Below are positions 1 to 6,635 of a DNA stretch of 8,561 bases, one piece after another (the first letter of the stretch is position 1; each line of letters begins with the position of its first letter). The notes below the pieces were generated by a model. That model did not search any database. It saw nothing but the letters and a program-made list of their open reading frames with translations, and was not told where the DNA came from. The stretch is from contig JALNWK010000080.1 of the NCBI GenBank assembly GCA_023230925.1, positions 1 to 8,561 on the forward strand, given 5' to 3'. The position numbers were made by a program, and so were the translations under genes. Origin of the DNA: Limnochordia bacterium. GTDB lineage: Bacteria; Bacillota; Limnochordia; DUMW01.

Positions 1-281
1 GATGGACTAAGGTAATGCGCAATTGGGGTACAATATACTCACAGTTGACTGTCTACTTTGGAGAACGGGTCACAAATTACTCTTAGGAGGATTCGGAGTT
101 TACACAGTTAACTTGACGGTCTCCCTTCTTTAGTATAGCAATCATACCGTATCCAGTGCCGAAGAAGATGCTCTTGTTGGCATTTTCGCGGATAATTGCA
201 TATTCGTTCCCTCATCTGTTAGAATATATATGTAACTCCAGCAGAACCTTGCAGAATACTTTTGAGTTAGGGTAGAAGCTA
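1..281. other. Upstream intergenic region
   Basis: No coding sequence was recognised in these 281 bases; all frames are broken by stops. It contains two palindromic words, ACAGT-TG-ACTGT at 41-52 and AGTTAACT at 106-113, both preceded by CAC, and a TTGACG box at 113-118 without a convincing -10 partner at normal spacing. An AGGAGG at 85-90 is followed by no plausible start codon and reading frame. The only well-supported signal is the promoter listed at 196-225, which would transcribe the ROK regulator. Confidence 0.5.
196..225 (+). promoter_or_regulatory. Candidate extended -10 promoter of the ROK regulator
   Basis: TAGAAT at 220-225 matches the sigma-A -10 consensus in 5 of 6 positions and is preceded by TG-T at 217-219, giving an extended -10 (TGTTAGAAT). 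A weak -35, TTGCAT at 196-201, lies 18 bases upstream; a poor -35 is tolerated by extended -10 promoters. The predicted start near 232 would leave a leader of about 50 bases before the TTG start at 282. Inferred from consensus only. Confidence 0.42.
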
Positions 282-1487
282 TTGACAAAACAATCTCAGG
301 GAAGCAACCAAAACACTATCAAACAGGATAACTTAGCCCTGGTCTTAAATACCATTCGGCTACATGGACCAATTTCCCGTGTTCAGATCTCAGAAAAGGT
401 AAAACTAAGGACATCAACGGTGACGAATCTGACGAGGGAATTGCTGGAAGTGGGTTTGATCGAGGAAAGTGGTACTACTGTTTCTAAAGCTGGTAGAAGA
501 AGGGTTTTTCTACGTCTTGTGGCAGATGCGTACTATGTTATAGGGATAGAGCTTTCCAGGAATTTTGTGCGATGCCTTTTGACGGACCTTGGGGGGAATA
601 TCATCCACCAGAATCAGCGAGCGATTAAGCCTAATCGCACCGTTCTTATAGACAGTTTATGGGAAACCGTAGACGAGTGCATCCATGAGTCGCACAAGCG
701 GGGTAAAATGGTGATTGGACTGGGGATAGGTATACCGGGCCCTTTGGATGCCGCATCAGGTGTGATTAAGTCACCACCGAATTTCGCTGGATTAGACGAG
801 TTTCCTCTTAAGGCAATTTGCGAAGAACGATATGGTATTCCCACAGCGATCGATGATGATGCAAGAACCGCGGCGATGGGCGAGGCTTGGTTTGGAGCTG
901 GCAAGAATCGCACAGACCTTGTGTATTTGTCTGTGGGCACTGGTGTTGGTGCAGGCGTGATCATCGGGGGCCGGATTTACCGTGGGAAGCATCAATTGGC
1001 TGGACAAATTGGACACATTGCCGTAGACCTCAAAGGAGAAAGATGTGCCTGTGGGAATACAGGCTGTCTAGAACTATATTTATCTATTCCTGGTCTGGCG
1101 AAAAGCATCTTCGGCACCATACCTACTGATACCAAAGCTGCGTTAATGAACCTTAATAAGAAGGATGAGCACTTCGACAAAGCCTTTGCGCAGGCCCTGG
1201 ATTACTTAGAATGGGCCGTGGCCTCTTTGATTAACCTGTATGACCCCGAATTGCTCATTATTGGGGGTCAGCTGATTGCGTTATGGCCGGAATTAGTAAC
1301 GGAGGTAACTGAAAGAGTAAGCAGACGGGGTTTTGCCTCCCAGAACTGTGTTGAGATCTGTGCTTCCCCTCTGAGTGATGATGCAAGTGCCTTAGGTGGG
1401 GTTGCCCTTGTATTGGATAAGTATTTCTCAGATCCCATATCCTTGCTTTCACTAGAAGATAGAAAGGACGTACATAGTGCCCAATAG
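282..1487 (+). CDS. ROK-family transcriptional regulator (NagC/XylR-like)
   Basis: A 401-residue protein of normal length for ROK repressors. Residues about 18-62 form a winged helix-turn-helix (motif GPISRVQISEKVKLRTSTVT), which would bind an operator. From about residue 84 it has the actin-like fold of sugar kinases, but the first phosphate loop is degenerate (GIELSRNF instead of DIGGTK), as expected of a regulator that binds a sugar without using ATP. The zinc site is intact: H245, C255, C257 and C262 in GH-x9-CxCGxxGC. The start is TTG at 282; an in-frame TAG at 273-275 excludes a longer protein, and a weak AGGG at 269-272 may serve as ribosome binding site. It lies 520 bases upstream of a ROK kinase gene, so that operon is the natural target, probably through the palindrome at 1835-1847. 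The sugar ligand cannot be read from the sequence. Family assignment is firm; the target is inferred. Confidence 0.93.
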   Translation: MTKQSQGSNQNTIKQDNLALVLNTIRLHGPISRVQISEKVKLRTSTVTNLTRELLEVGLIEESGTTVSKAGRRRVFLRLVADAYYVIGIELSRNFVRCLLTDLGGNIIHQNQRAIKPNRTVLIDSLWETVDECIHESHKRGKMVIGLGIGIPGPLDAASGVIKSPPNFAGLDEFPLKAICEERYGIPTAIDDDARTAAMGEAWFGAGKNRTDLVYLSVGTGVGAGVIIGGRIYRGKHQLAGQIGHIAVDLKGERCACGNTGCLELYLSIPGLAKSIFGTIPTDTKAALMNLNKKDEHFDKAFAQALDYLEWAVASLINLYDPELLIIGGQLIALWPELVTEVTERVSRRGFASQNCVEICASPLSDDASALGGVALVLDKYFSDPISLLSLEDRKDVHSAQ

Positions 1488-1802
1488 GCCACGGGTGGTT
1501 TTCTGCTCTTATTAATTGGTGTTGTAACTGTACTTGTCAAGGACTCTAGTATTTGTGTTGATCAGACTTGACGCTTCGAATAACCCACCAGTCTCCATCT
1601 GCAGATCTGACTCGTTCGTAAATGACCAAAAGCGAGACTGGCAGAAGTCACCGACTATTACTTCCGCATGCCTTCAAACATTCACACCGAAGAAGTTTTT
1701 GAATCACCAACCAAAGTGCTCCATGATCGTCCAATAAGGATACAGGTGAATTCTTTAGGCAACTCTGTCTTAACCATATAGTGCGATGAAAGGAACTTCT
1801 TG
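1488..1802. other. Intergenic stretch without recognised features
   Basis: About 315 bases after the ROK regulator. The only sizeable forward reading frame, 1534-1737 (67 codons), has no ribosome binding site and an ordinary, unrecognised composition, so I do not call it. Just after the regulator stop, the CCACGGGTGGTTTT region at 1489-1502 hints at a weak hairpin followed by four T, but the loop is too short to call a terminator. Confidence 0.45.
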
Positions 1803-1831
1803 TTCACAGAAATAGCAATCCGTGTTATACT
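1803..1831 (+). promoter_or_regulatory. Strong sigma-A-like promoter of the kinase-SIS operon
   Basis: TTCACA at 1803-1808 (5 of 6 to TTGACA) is separated by exactly 17 bases from TATACT at 1826-1831 (5 of 6 to TATAAT). A TG at 1823-1824 one base before the -10 makes it an extended -10 as well. The predicted start is near 1838, giving a leader of roughly 170 bases before the kinase gene at 2008. Together with the palindrome at 1835-1847, this looks like a repressible promoter. Confidence 0.65.
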
Positions 1832-1834
1832 TGA

Positions 1835-1847
1835 TTCATTGAATGAA
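1835..1847. promoter_or_regulatory. Operator-like palindrome over the transcription start
   Basis: TTCATT-G-AATGAA is a perfect 6-base inverted repeat around one central base. It starts four bases after the -10 box and covers the predicted +1, a classic position for a repressor to block transcription. AT-rich palindromes with TT/AA ends are usual for ROK repressors, so the regulator encoded at 282-1487 is the obvious candidate. No copy of the site is seen at that regulator's own promoter, so autoregulation through it is not supported. Confidence 0.45.
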
Positions 1848-1885
1848 CTAAACTAGCGGTATGTCAAACTACCAGGAGGATGGTC

Positions 1886-1987
1886 GTGGCTAAGACCGGA
1901 CGGTGTGGGCTTAGCAGCGTAGATCACGCGCGGAAGCATGTGGTAAGGAGGACGGACTGTAATAATGCGAGATATAGTCTTGCTTAG
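1886..1987 (+). CDS. Possible small leader ORF (33 residues)
   Basis: A GTG at 1886 lies six bases after a perfect AGGAGG at 1874-1879 and opens 33 codons ending in TAG at 1985-1987. An in-frame ATG at 1880 touches the ribosome binding site, so GTG is preferred. The peptide is basic (start MAKTGRCGLSS, five Arg and three Lys/two His) with no membrane segment and no family I recognise. It falls inside the predicted leader of the kinase operon. A second short frame, 1965-2006 (MRDIVLLSNKENN), overlaps its end and stops one base before the kinase ATG, which would allow translational coupling. The reading frame is short enough to arise by chance; the strong ribosome binding site is the only positive evidence. 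Confidence 0.27.
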   Translation: MAKTGRCGLSSVDHARKHVVRRTDCNNARYSLA

Positions 1988-2007
1988 CAATAAGGAGAAT
2001 AACTGAA

Positions 2008-2937
2008 ATGAGTCTATTTGGATTAGATATTGGTGGGACCAAGTGTGCCGTGATTAAAGCTAATGAGGACAACAGGCCAAACACTGTGAAACGTTTTGCT
2101 ACTTCGGATGTAAACACAGCTTTACAGATGCTTTTCAATGCCATCGTGGATCTAGGCATAGAATCCGAACCCATATTTGGGGTCTCGTGTGGTGGCCCCC
2201 TAGATACGAAGAAAGGACTGATCCTTTCTCCGCCTAACCTGCCGGGCTGGGACGAAATCCCTATTGTTGATCTGTTGGAGGAACGTTTTGGCGGTAAGGC
2301 CTATCTGATGAATGATGCTGATGCTAGTGCCATTGCTGAATGGAAATTTGGTGCCGGTCGAGGGAGTGAAAGCATGGTCTTTCTCACCTTTGGTACTGGT
2401 ATGGGTGCCGGCTTAATCCTTGATGGGCGTTTGTATACTGGAAGCCTTGGATTGGCCGGTGAGGTTGGACACATTAGAATGGCCGAGACGGGCCCCAAGG
2501 GACATAATAAGTACGGATCCTTTGAGGGATTTTGCAGTGGGGGAGGAATTGCTCAATTGGCTCAGGAACGGGCAAGAAAGCTACAAGGTAAGGTCAGCTT
2601 CAATCCTGGAACCATTGATCAGATTACCACAAAGGATGTGGGGGAAGCTGCTGCCCGCGGCGACGATATAGCCCAGGAGATACTAGCCCTTTCAGGCAGC
2701 TATCTGGGGATGGGCTTGGCAATCCTTATCGACTTACTAAATCCAGAGGCCATTGTCCTTGGCAGTATCTACGGACGATGCCAACAGTTCCTTGAACCAA
2801 CCATGCGCCAGGTCTTATCCGAAGAGGCGTTGCCAATGTCCCTTGCGGCATGTCGTATTCTTCCTGCTGCTTTGGGCGAGGAGATTGGCAACTACGCGGC
2901 AATCTCCGCAGCTTTGTATTCCACAGGACGTTTTTAG
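2008..2937 (+). CDS. ROK-family sugar kinase (glucokinase/N-acetylhexosamine kinase type)
   Basis: A 309-residue cytoplasmic ROK kinase of typical length, expected to transfer phosphate from ATP to a hexose or amino sugar. The N-terminal phosphate loop DIGGTK is at residues 7-12, the catalytic aspartate is D103 in the MNDAD motif, the second phosphate loop GTGMGAG is at 129-135, and the sugar-contacting E-V-G-H motif is at 152-155. Unlike most ROK proteins it lacks the CxCGxxGC zinc cysteines: after H155 there is an insert ending in EGFCSGGGI with a single cysteine, C176. This is seen in some ROK branches, so the protein is probably not broken. The ATG at 2008 follows AAGGAG at 1992-1997 with a ten-base spacer. 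The SIS gene starts 11 bases after its stop, so the two are co-transcribed. The substrate cannot be assigned from sequence. Confidence 0.9.
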   Translation: MSLFGLDIGGTKCAVIKANEDNRPNTVKRFATSDVNTALQMLFNAIVDLGIESEPIFGVSCGGPLDTKKGLILSPPNLPGWDEIPIVDLLEERFGGKAYLMNDADASAIAEWKFGAGRGSESMVFLTFGTGMGAGLILDGRLYTGSLGLAGEVGHIRMAETGPKGHNKYGSFEGFCSGGGIAQLAQERARKLQGKVSFNPGTIDQITTKDVGEAAARGDDIAQEILALSGSYLGMGLAILIDLLNPEAIVLGSIYGRCQQFLEPTMRQVLSEEALPMSLAACRILPAALGEEIGNYAAISAALYSTGRF

Positions 2938-2948
2938 GAGGCAGTCCA

Positions 2949-4352
2949 ATGACCGATCGCAATATTGACGCAAATAGAGCCAATGATACAGCCTATACCC
3001 ATTCCCAGGAGTCAGACCGCAAAGCTTCGTTTAATCTGCAGAGGACTCTCAAACAGCTTGTAGACTACAAGAATAGTGCTGTTCCGGTAATTGGGTTTGT
3101 GGATCATGAGTCTTTCTCCGAAGAGCTTGTTTCTTTCTTGAATCAGCTTCTAAGTAGAGGGTGTATCGACTATTTGATCTTAGACGGTGAGGTATTGCCG
3201 GAGGAATTTGAGTTAGCCATGCATGGACAGTTGGGTCAAGGCTCTGCTAATAAGCAGGTAGTTACACATCTTAACGAAGCGGTACGGAAGGCCGCATGGG
3301 ATGGTCTGGGTCTAGGGGCAGGAGTAGGTCGATTCATGAGGAATCATTCCGAGCACTTTTCCCAACTGGAGTACTCTATGTCTTACAATGCTTGGCACGC
3401 GGGTGTCCCATGTTGTGTATATCCTGAGTTGACACCTTTAGGTCTGTGGCGATCCTCTAATACGGCTGCGTGGGGTGCTACCCTGGGCCAGGATCTTGCT
3501 TGTCTAGCCGGCTTTCTAGCAAAGACAAAGGAGATTGCCCTAGTAGGTACAACTGGTCTAGCACCAATGCGAAGGCTCTTGGAGGTCCTTGGTTTTGACG
3601 TGGGGGTTAGTGGGGTCGAAGTGGATGTGCTACGAACACCGCTTGCCATGGAAAGCCTATCGCAAGACCTCTGTTATAATCCGGTTTGCAGCAAGAGCGA
3701 AGGGAGCAATAAGCCTTGGGTGCTCCAAGAGTTTGAACGGCGTAATCCTCATTTACTGGATGTAAGCGGGGATCTGTTACGTGCATTTAGCGCTTGCAGG
3801 TTATCCTTAGAACAGGGCGGTACTATCTATGTCTATGGGAATGGGGGCAGCATGGCCGATGCCCTGCACATATCCGGAGAGTTACTAAAATCCTATTTGC
3901 TTCCCAGGGAAATTGACCAGGCGAGAAAAGAGAGGCTGCAGACATGTTGGGGAGGCAGTGAGCTTGCTGCCAATCTGGAAGGTGGGCTTCGTTGTGTTGT
4001 ACTAGGGCTTAATCCTGCATTGAGTACTGCTGTGGATAATGACTTTTCCATCAGGTACATGCAACCGGTACAAGAACTATGGGCCCTTGGTCGACCTAAT
4101 GATGTATTTATCGGTATTAGTACCAGTGGTAATGCGGCGAATATTGCCTACCTAACCCAAGTGGCGCATGTTAAGGACATGACGGTGATTGGTCTTACTG
4201 GCCCCGACGGCGGCAAACTTGCACAGATGGCAGATATTTCCATTAAGGCACCCGGACAGGGTACGGATCGAATCCAAGAACATCACATTCTGATCTATCA
4301 TTGTCTTTGTCAGATGCTCGAAGAACACTTTTTCGGGAAAGCTAGATTGTGA
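2949..4352 (+). CDS. Two-domain protein: DHS-like N-terminal half fused to a GmhA-type SIS isomerase
   Basis: A 467-residue protein. The ATG at 2949 is chosen because AGGAGG at 2936-2941, overlapping the kinase stop, sits seven bases before it; the frame is open further upstream, but inside the kinase gene. Residues about 262-467 are a SIS domain close to sedoheptulose-7-phosphate isomerase GmhA: GNGGS at 297-301, ISTSGN at 390-395, TGPDGGK at 417-423. Residues matching the GmhA metal/catalytic set keep their spacing: H307 and E311 (E. coli H61, E65), Q443 and H451 (E. coli Q172, H180), so an active isomerase is likely. A stretch at about 317-345 is longer than in E. coli GmhA. Residues about 44-220 resemble, from memory, bacterial deoxyhypusine-synthase-like NAD-binding proteins (ELAMHG near 88-93, LNEA at 108-111, GLGLGAGVGR at 119-128, NTAAWGATLGQDL at 171-183), but motif positions are changed, so this half may be non-catalytic. 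Its actual reaction is unknown. Confidence 0.85.
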   Translation: MTDRNIDANRANDTAYTHSQESDRKASFNLQRTLKQLVDYKNSAVPVIGFVDHESFSEELVSFLNQLLSRGCIDYLILDGEVLPEEFELAMHGQLGQGSANKQVVTHLNEAVRKAAWDGLGLGAGVGRFMRNHSEHFSQLEYSMSYNAWHAGVPCCVYPELTPLGLWRSSNTAAWGATLGQDLACLAGFLAKTKEIALVGTTGLAPMRRLLEVLGFDVGVSGVEVDVLRTPLAMESLSQDLCYNPVCSKSEGSNKPWVLQEFERRNPHLLDVSGDLLRAFSACRLSLEQGGTIYVYGNGGSMADALHISGELLKSYLLPREIDQARKERLQTCWGGSELAANLEGGLRCVVLGLNPALSTAVDNDFSIRYMQPVQELWALGRPNDVFIGISTSGNAANIAYLTQVAHVKDMTVIGLTGPDGGKLAQMADISIKAPGQGTDRIQEHHILIYHCLCQMLEEHFFGKARL

Positions 4353-4359
4353 CTTTCCC
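4335..4359 (+). terminator. Possible hairpin at the end of the SIS gene
   Basis: GGGAAAG at 4335-4341 and CTTTCCC at 4353-4359 form a perfect 7-base stem with an 11-base loop that contains the stop codon. No run of T follows, so it is at best a weak terminator or an mRNA 3'-end stabiliser. It marks the likely end of the kinase-SIS transcript before the ABC operon. Confidence 0.25.
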
Positions 4360-4428
4360 CAACAGGTGGCCGGAAGCTGGTAGTCAGATAAGTCTGTAGT
4401 CTTCTCCCCCACAGGATTCCGCATACTA

Positions 4429-4437
4429 TGATAGAAT
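4429..4437 (+). promoter_or_regulatory. Candidate extended -10 promoter of the ABC operon
   Basis: TG-A-TAGAAT at 4429-4437 has the same extended -10 design as the regulator promoter at 217-225 (TGTTAGAAT). No good -35 is visible: at 17-18 bases upstream there is only CCCACA/CCACAG. The predicted start is near 4444. A short inverted repeat, ACTAT-6-ATAGT at 4425-4440, overlaps the box and could be a regulator site. With a 183-base gap after the SIS gene, a separate promoter for the exporter is reasonable. Confidence 0.38.
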
Positions 4438-4446
4438 AGTGTATGT

Positions 4447-4503
4447 ATGAATGGCATCGGTTTAAGTTTTACATTTGAACTAGCCACTCCCCTCCGGGAG
4501 TAG
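4447..4503 (+). CDS. Possible 18-residue leader peptide before the ABC operon
   Basis: ATG at 4447 opens 18 codons (MNGIGLSFTFELATPLRE) ending in TAG at 4501-4503, inside the loop of the downstream hairpin. An overlapping frame from ATG 4443 (MYEWHRFKFYI, stop 4476-4478) ends three bases before that hairpin. There is no ribosome binding site; if transcription starts near 4444 as predicted, either frame would be translated from almost the extreme 5' end. The position is what one expects of a leader peptide in ribosome-dependent attenuation, but short frames like these occur by chance. Confidence 0.22.
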   Translation: MNGIGLSFTFELATPLRE

Positions 4504-4517
4504 AAAGGGGAGTGGCT
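4482..4517 (+). promoter_or_regulatory. Leader hairpin with an alternative fold (attenuator-like)
   Basis: AGCCACTCCCCT at 4482-4493 and AGGGGAGTGGCT at 4506-4517 form a perfect 12-base GC-rich stem with a 12-base loop, followed by TTCTT, which is only a weak U tract. The loop holds a second copy of GGGAGT (4496-4501) that can pair with ACTCCC at 4486-4491 through a four-base loop, so a short and a long hairpin compete for the same 5' arm. The structure ends 18 bases before the ATPase ATG and five before its ribosome binding site. It could end read-through from the SIS operon, attenuate the ABC operon, or do both. Confidence 0.6.
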
Positions 4518-4535
4518 TTCTTGGAGACTGCAGAT

Positions 4536-5456
4536 ATGGTTGCGAAGGTCATCGAAGTACATGATTTGCGGAAAGCATATGGTCCTGTTAAGGCAGTAGA
4601 TGGTGTCTCATTTCATGTCCGAAAGGGAGAGGTTTTCACTTTACTAGGTCCAAACGGTGCTGGAAAGACGACTACGATAGAAATCCTCGAAGGACTAAAA
4701 AAACCCGACTCTGGTCGGATCATTATTATGGGGCAGGAGTGTGAGACCGTTGGGCCCCTGCAAAAAGATCGAATGGGTGTCCTCCTCCAGGATACTAGGT
4801 TTATTAGCAGGCTGCGGGTTATTGAAGTCTTAGAAGTCTTTTCGTCCTTTTTCTCAAGGACGTTACCGGTGGAAACCATCCTTGAGCGGGTTTCCCTAAC
4901 GGAGAAAACACGGGCATACGTTGAAGAACTCTCCGGAGGCCAAAGGCAGCGACTATCTATTGGTTTGGCATTACTTAACGATCCTGACATCATTTTTCTG
5001 GATGAGCCTACCACGGGACTAGACCCCCAGGCACGACGGAACATCTGGGAGTTGATAGGCTCCCTCCGCGAGGACGGCAAATCTGTTTTCCTAACTACCC
5101 ACTACATGGAGGAAGCTGAATACCTTTCGGATTATGTATATATCATGGATCGGGGGCAGATCATTACCCATGGTACTCCCCGAGAGTTGATCGACCAACT
5201 TGGTCAGGATAACATTATCGAGTTTGCCAAAGCTACCCTGAGTGATGTGCAGGTACAGCAGCTAAAGGCACAATTCGAGCAGATTAGTGAAAAAAATGGG
5301 CGCTGGTTAGTCTATACCAAGGACATCCTTGTGGCATTGCCTGTGCTTCTTGACTGGGCAAAAGGGTCCAATGTAGTGTTAGAGAACCTAGCACTGCGGC
5401 AGCCGAACCTAGAGGACGTTTTCCTGTCCATGACGGGAAGGGGGTTGCGGGACTAA
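4536..5456 (+). CDS. ABC exporter ATPase (DrrA/LnrL-like)
   Basis: A 306-residue nucleotide-binding subunit of an ABC-2 type exporter. Visible motifs are Walker A GPNGAGKTT at 38-46, Q-loop Q85, signature LSGGQ at 132-136, Walker B IIFLDE at 152-157, D-loop GLD at 161-163 and H-loop H189, so it should be an active ATPase. About 90 C-terminal residues follow the core, ending in NLEDVFLSMTGRGLRD; the NLEDVFL motif is typical of the DrrA/CcmA class of drug-export ATPases. ATG at 4536 is preferred, with GGAG at 4523-4526; a GTG at 4512 would add eight residues but lies in the 3' arm of the leader hairpin. It works at the inner face of the membrane with the two permeases encoded next. Gene order matches the LnrLMN/YfiLMN linearmycin-type exporters, but no two-component system is present here. 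Export substrate unknown. Confidence 0.93.
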   Translation: MVAKVIEVHDLRKAYGPVKAVDGVSFHVRKGEVFTLLGPNGAGKTTTIEILEGLKKPDSGRIIIMGQECETVGPLQKDRMGVLLQDTRFISRLRVIEVLEVFSSFFSRTLPVETILERVSLTEKTRAYVEELSGGQRQRLSIGLALLNDPDIIFLDEPTTGLDPQARRNIWELIGSLREDGKSVFLTTHYMEEAEYLSDYVYIMDRGQIITHGTPRELIDQLGQDNIIEFAKATLSDVQVQQLKAQFEQISEKNGRWLVYTKDILVALPVLLDWAKGSNVVLENLALRQPNLEDVFLSMTGRGLRD

Positions 5457-6635
5457 ATGCGTGCAGCAAGAGCCATCTTCCGGCAATATCTACTTACCGC
5501 CTTAAGGGACCGATTTGACCTGTTTTGGACCTTGGTGTTTCCAGTGATTCTCATGACGATTCTAAACCTGGTTTTTGCCAATGTGGGTAATCAGGCTGCT
5601 GTGACGATGACAGTTGGTCTTGTTAACTTAGATCAGGACTACCCGGAGGGTGTAGCAGCCATCGTTGAAAGGACCCTTCTTGAGATAAGCCAGCAGGAGA
5701 CCTGGCTTAAGGTGCACCAATCCCATAAAGGTCAACAGGCGGAACTAGAAGCACTGGAAAAGGGCAAAAGACACATTGTCATTGTGATCCCCGCTGGTTT
5801 TAGTAGTGCAGTACGCCGCAATCTGCCGTTGGCGGCCGGGAATCAGCCCCTTATCCCTGCGGAGATTATGGTATATAGCCGTCCCAACGATCAGTTGTCT
5901 GAAGCGGCGGTATCTGCCTTTGGACAGGTCTTAAACGGCATTAACAAGAGTATTGCCATAGAGGCAGGTTTTGCTGATCCTAGGATGCTAGTGGGCTTTA
6001 AAACCTGTGAGGTTGCGGTACAGGGCAGGGTCTTTTCCTTTGCCAGCTACATTATTCCCGGAATACTGATTATGAACTTTTTGACCACTGGGTTATCTGT
6101 TGTGGTGGGAGGGCTTTTAGCATACAGGGATCGAGGGGTACTACGACGTTACTTTGTGACCCCTATCTCCACAGGCAGCTACTTTCTCGGTTTGCTCTTT
6201 TATTTTCTTCTGACTTGCCTCGTGCGATCTGTCGTGGTTTACTTCTTTGGAGCCTTGGTTTTTCATGCAAAGCTCAACCTACTTACACCGGCAGCCCTTT
6301 TCTACTTGGTGTATGCGGTAATTGTGCTTCTATCCTTTGGTTTTTTCATTGCTGCAGCTGCCAAGAACGTCAGTGCAGGGGCGGCTATGGCCAACATTGT
6401 GACTTACCCGATGATGTTTCTAGGTGGTCTGTTCTTCCCAGTATTACAGGCACCGCCGGTGATTCGTTGGATCGCTTTAGTTAATCCGGTCACCTACTTG
6501 GCCAATGGACTCAGAGACGCCCTCGGTGTTTATCCTTCGGAAACAACAACGCTGCTAAATGTTCTAGTTCCGGGCCTGTGGTTAGTTTTTTGTCTACTGT
6601 ATAGTCTGAAGAACTTCAAGTGGGAGGTCAACTGA
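5457..6635 (+). CDS. ABC-2 type permease, first subunit (LnrM-like)
   Basis: A 392-residue membrane protein. One N-terminal membrane helix (about 19-42, FDLFWTLVFPVILM) is followed by an extracytoplasmic domain of about 150 residues and then roughly five helices near 197-222, 240-270, 276-304, 306-334 and 367-388. The family hallmarks IIPGI at 199-203 and a basic cytoplasmic turn after the second helix (YRDRGVLRRYFVTP) are present. This is the YhgE/DrrB-like layout of ABC2_membrane_3 proteins. The ATG starts at the base right after the ATPase TAA (5454-5456), so translation is probably coupled; a purine-rich GGAAGGGGG at 5435-5443 is rather distant. It should pair with the second permease as a heterodimer forming the export path. 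Confidence 0.9.
   Translation: MRAARAIFRQYLLTALRDRFDLFWTLVFPVILMTILNLVFANVGNQAAVTMTVGLVNLDQDYPEGVAAIVERTLLEISQQETWLKVHQSHKGQQAELEALEKGKRHIVIVIPAGFSSAVRRNLPLAAGNQPLIPAEIMVYSRPNDQLSEAAVSAFGQVLNGINKSIAIEAGFADPRMLVGFKTCEVAVQGRVFSFASYIIPGILIMNFLTTGLSVVVGGLLAYRDRGVLRRYFVTPISTGSYFLGLLFYFLLTCLVRSVVVYFFGALVFHAKLNLLTPAALFYLVYAVIVLLSFGFFIAAAAKNVSAGAAMANIVTYPMMFLGGLFFPVLQAPPVIRWIALVNPVTYLANGLRDALGVYPSETTTLLNVLVPGLWLVFCLLYSLKNFKWEVN

Noticed and set aside
1534..1737. 67-codon forward frame between the regulator and the kinase
   Set aside because: No ribosome binding site, no recognisable motif, and length compatible with chance.
2850..2948. Upstream extension of the SIS protein by 33 residues, starting inside the kinase gene
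   Set aside because: It overlaps the kinase coding region in another frame; the perfect AGGAGG at 2936-2941 clearly selects ATG 2949, and the extension shows no conserved character.
4152..4562. 136-codon reading frame on the - strand across the SIS gene end, the gap and the ATPase start
   Set aside because: It is antisense to two well-supported genes, has no family resemblance and no ribosome binding site of note.
4613..5080. 155-codon - strand frame opposite the ATPase
   Set aside because: Mirror frame of a conserved ABC ATPase; its composition (Ser/Arg-rich) is typical of antisense shadows.
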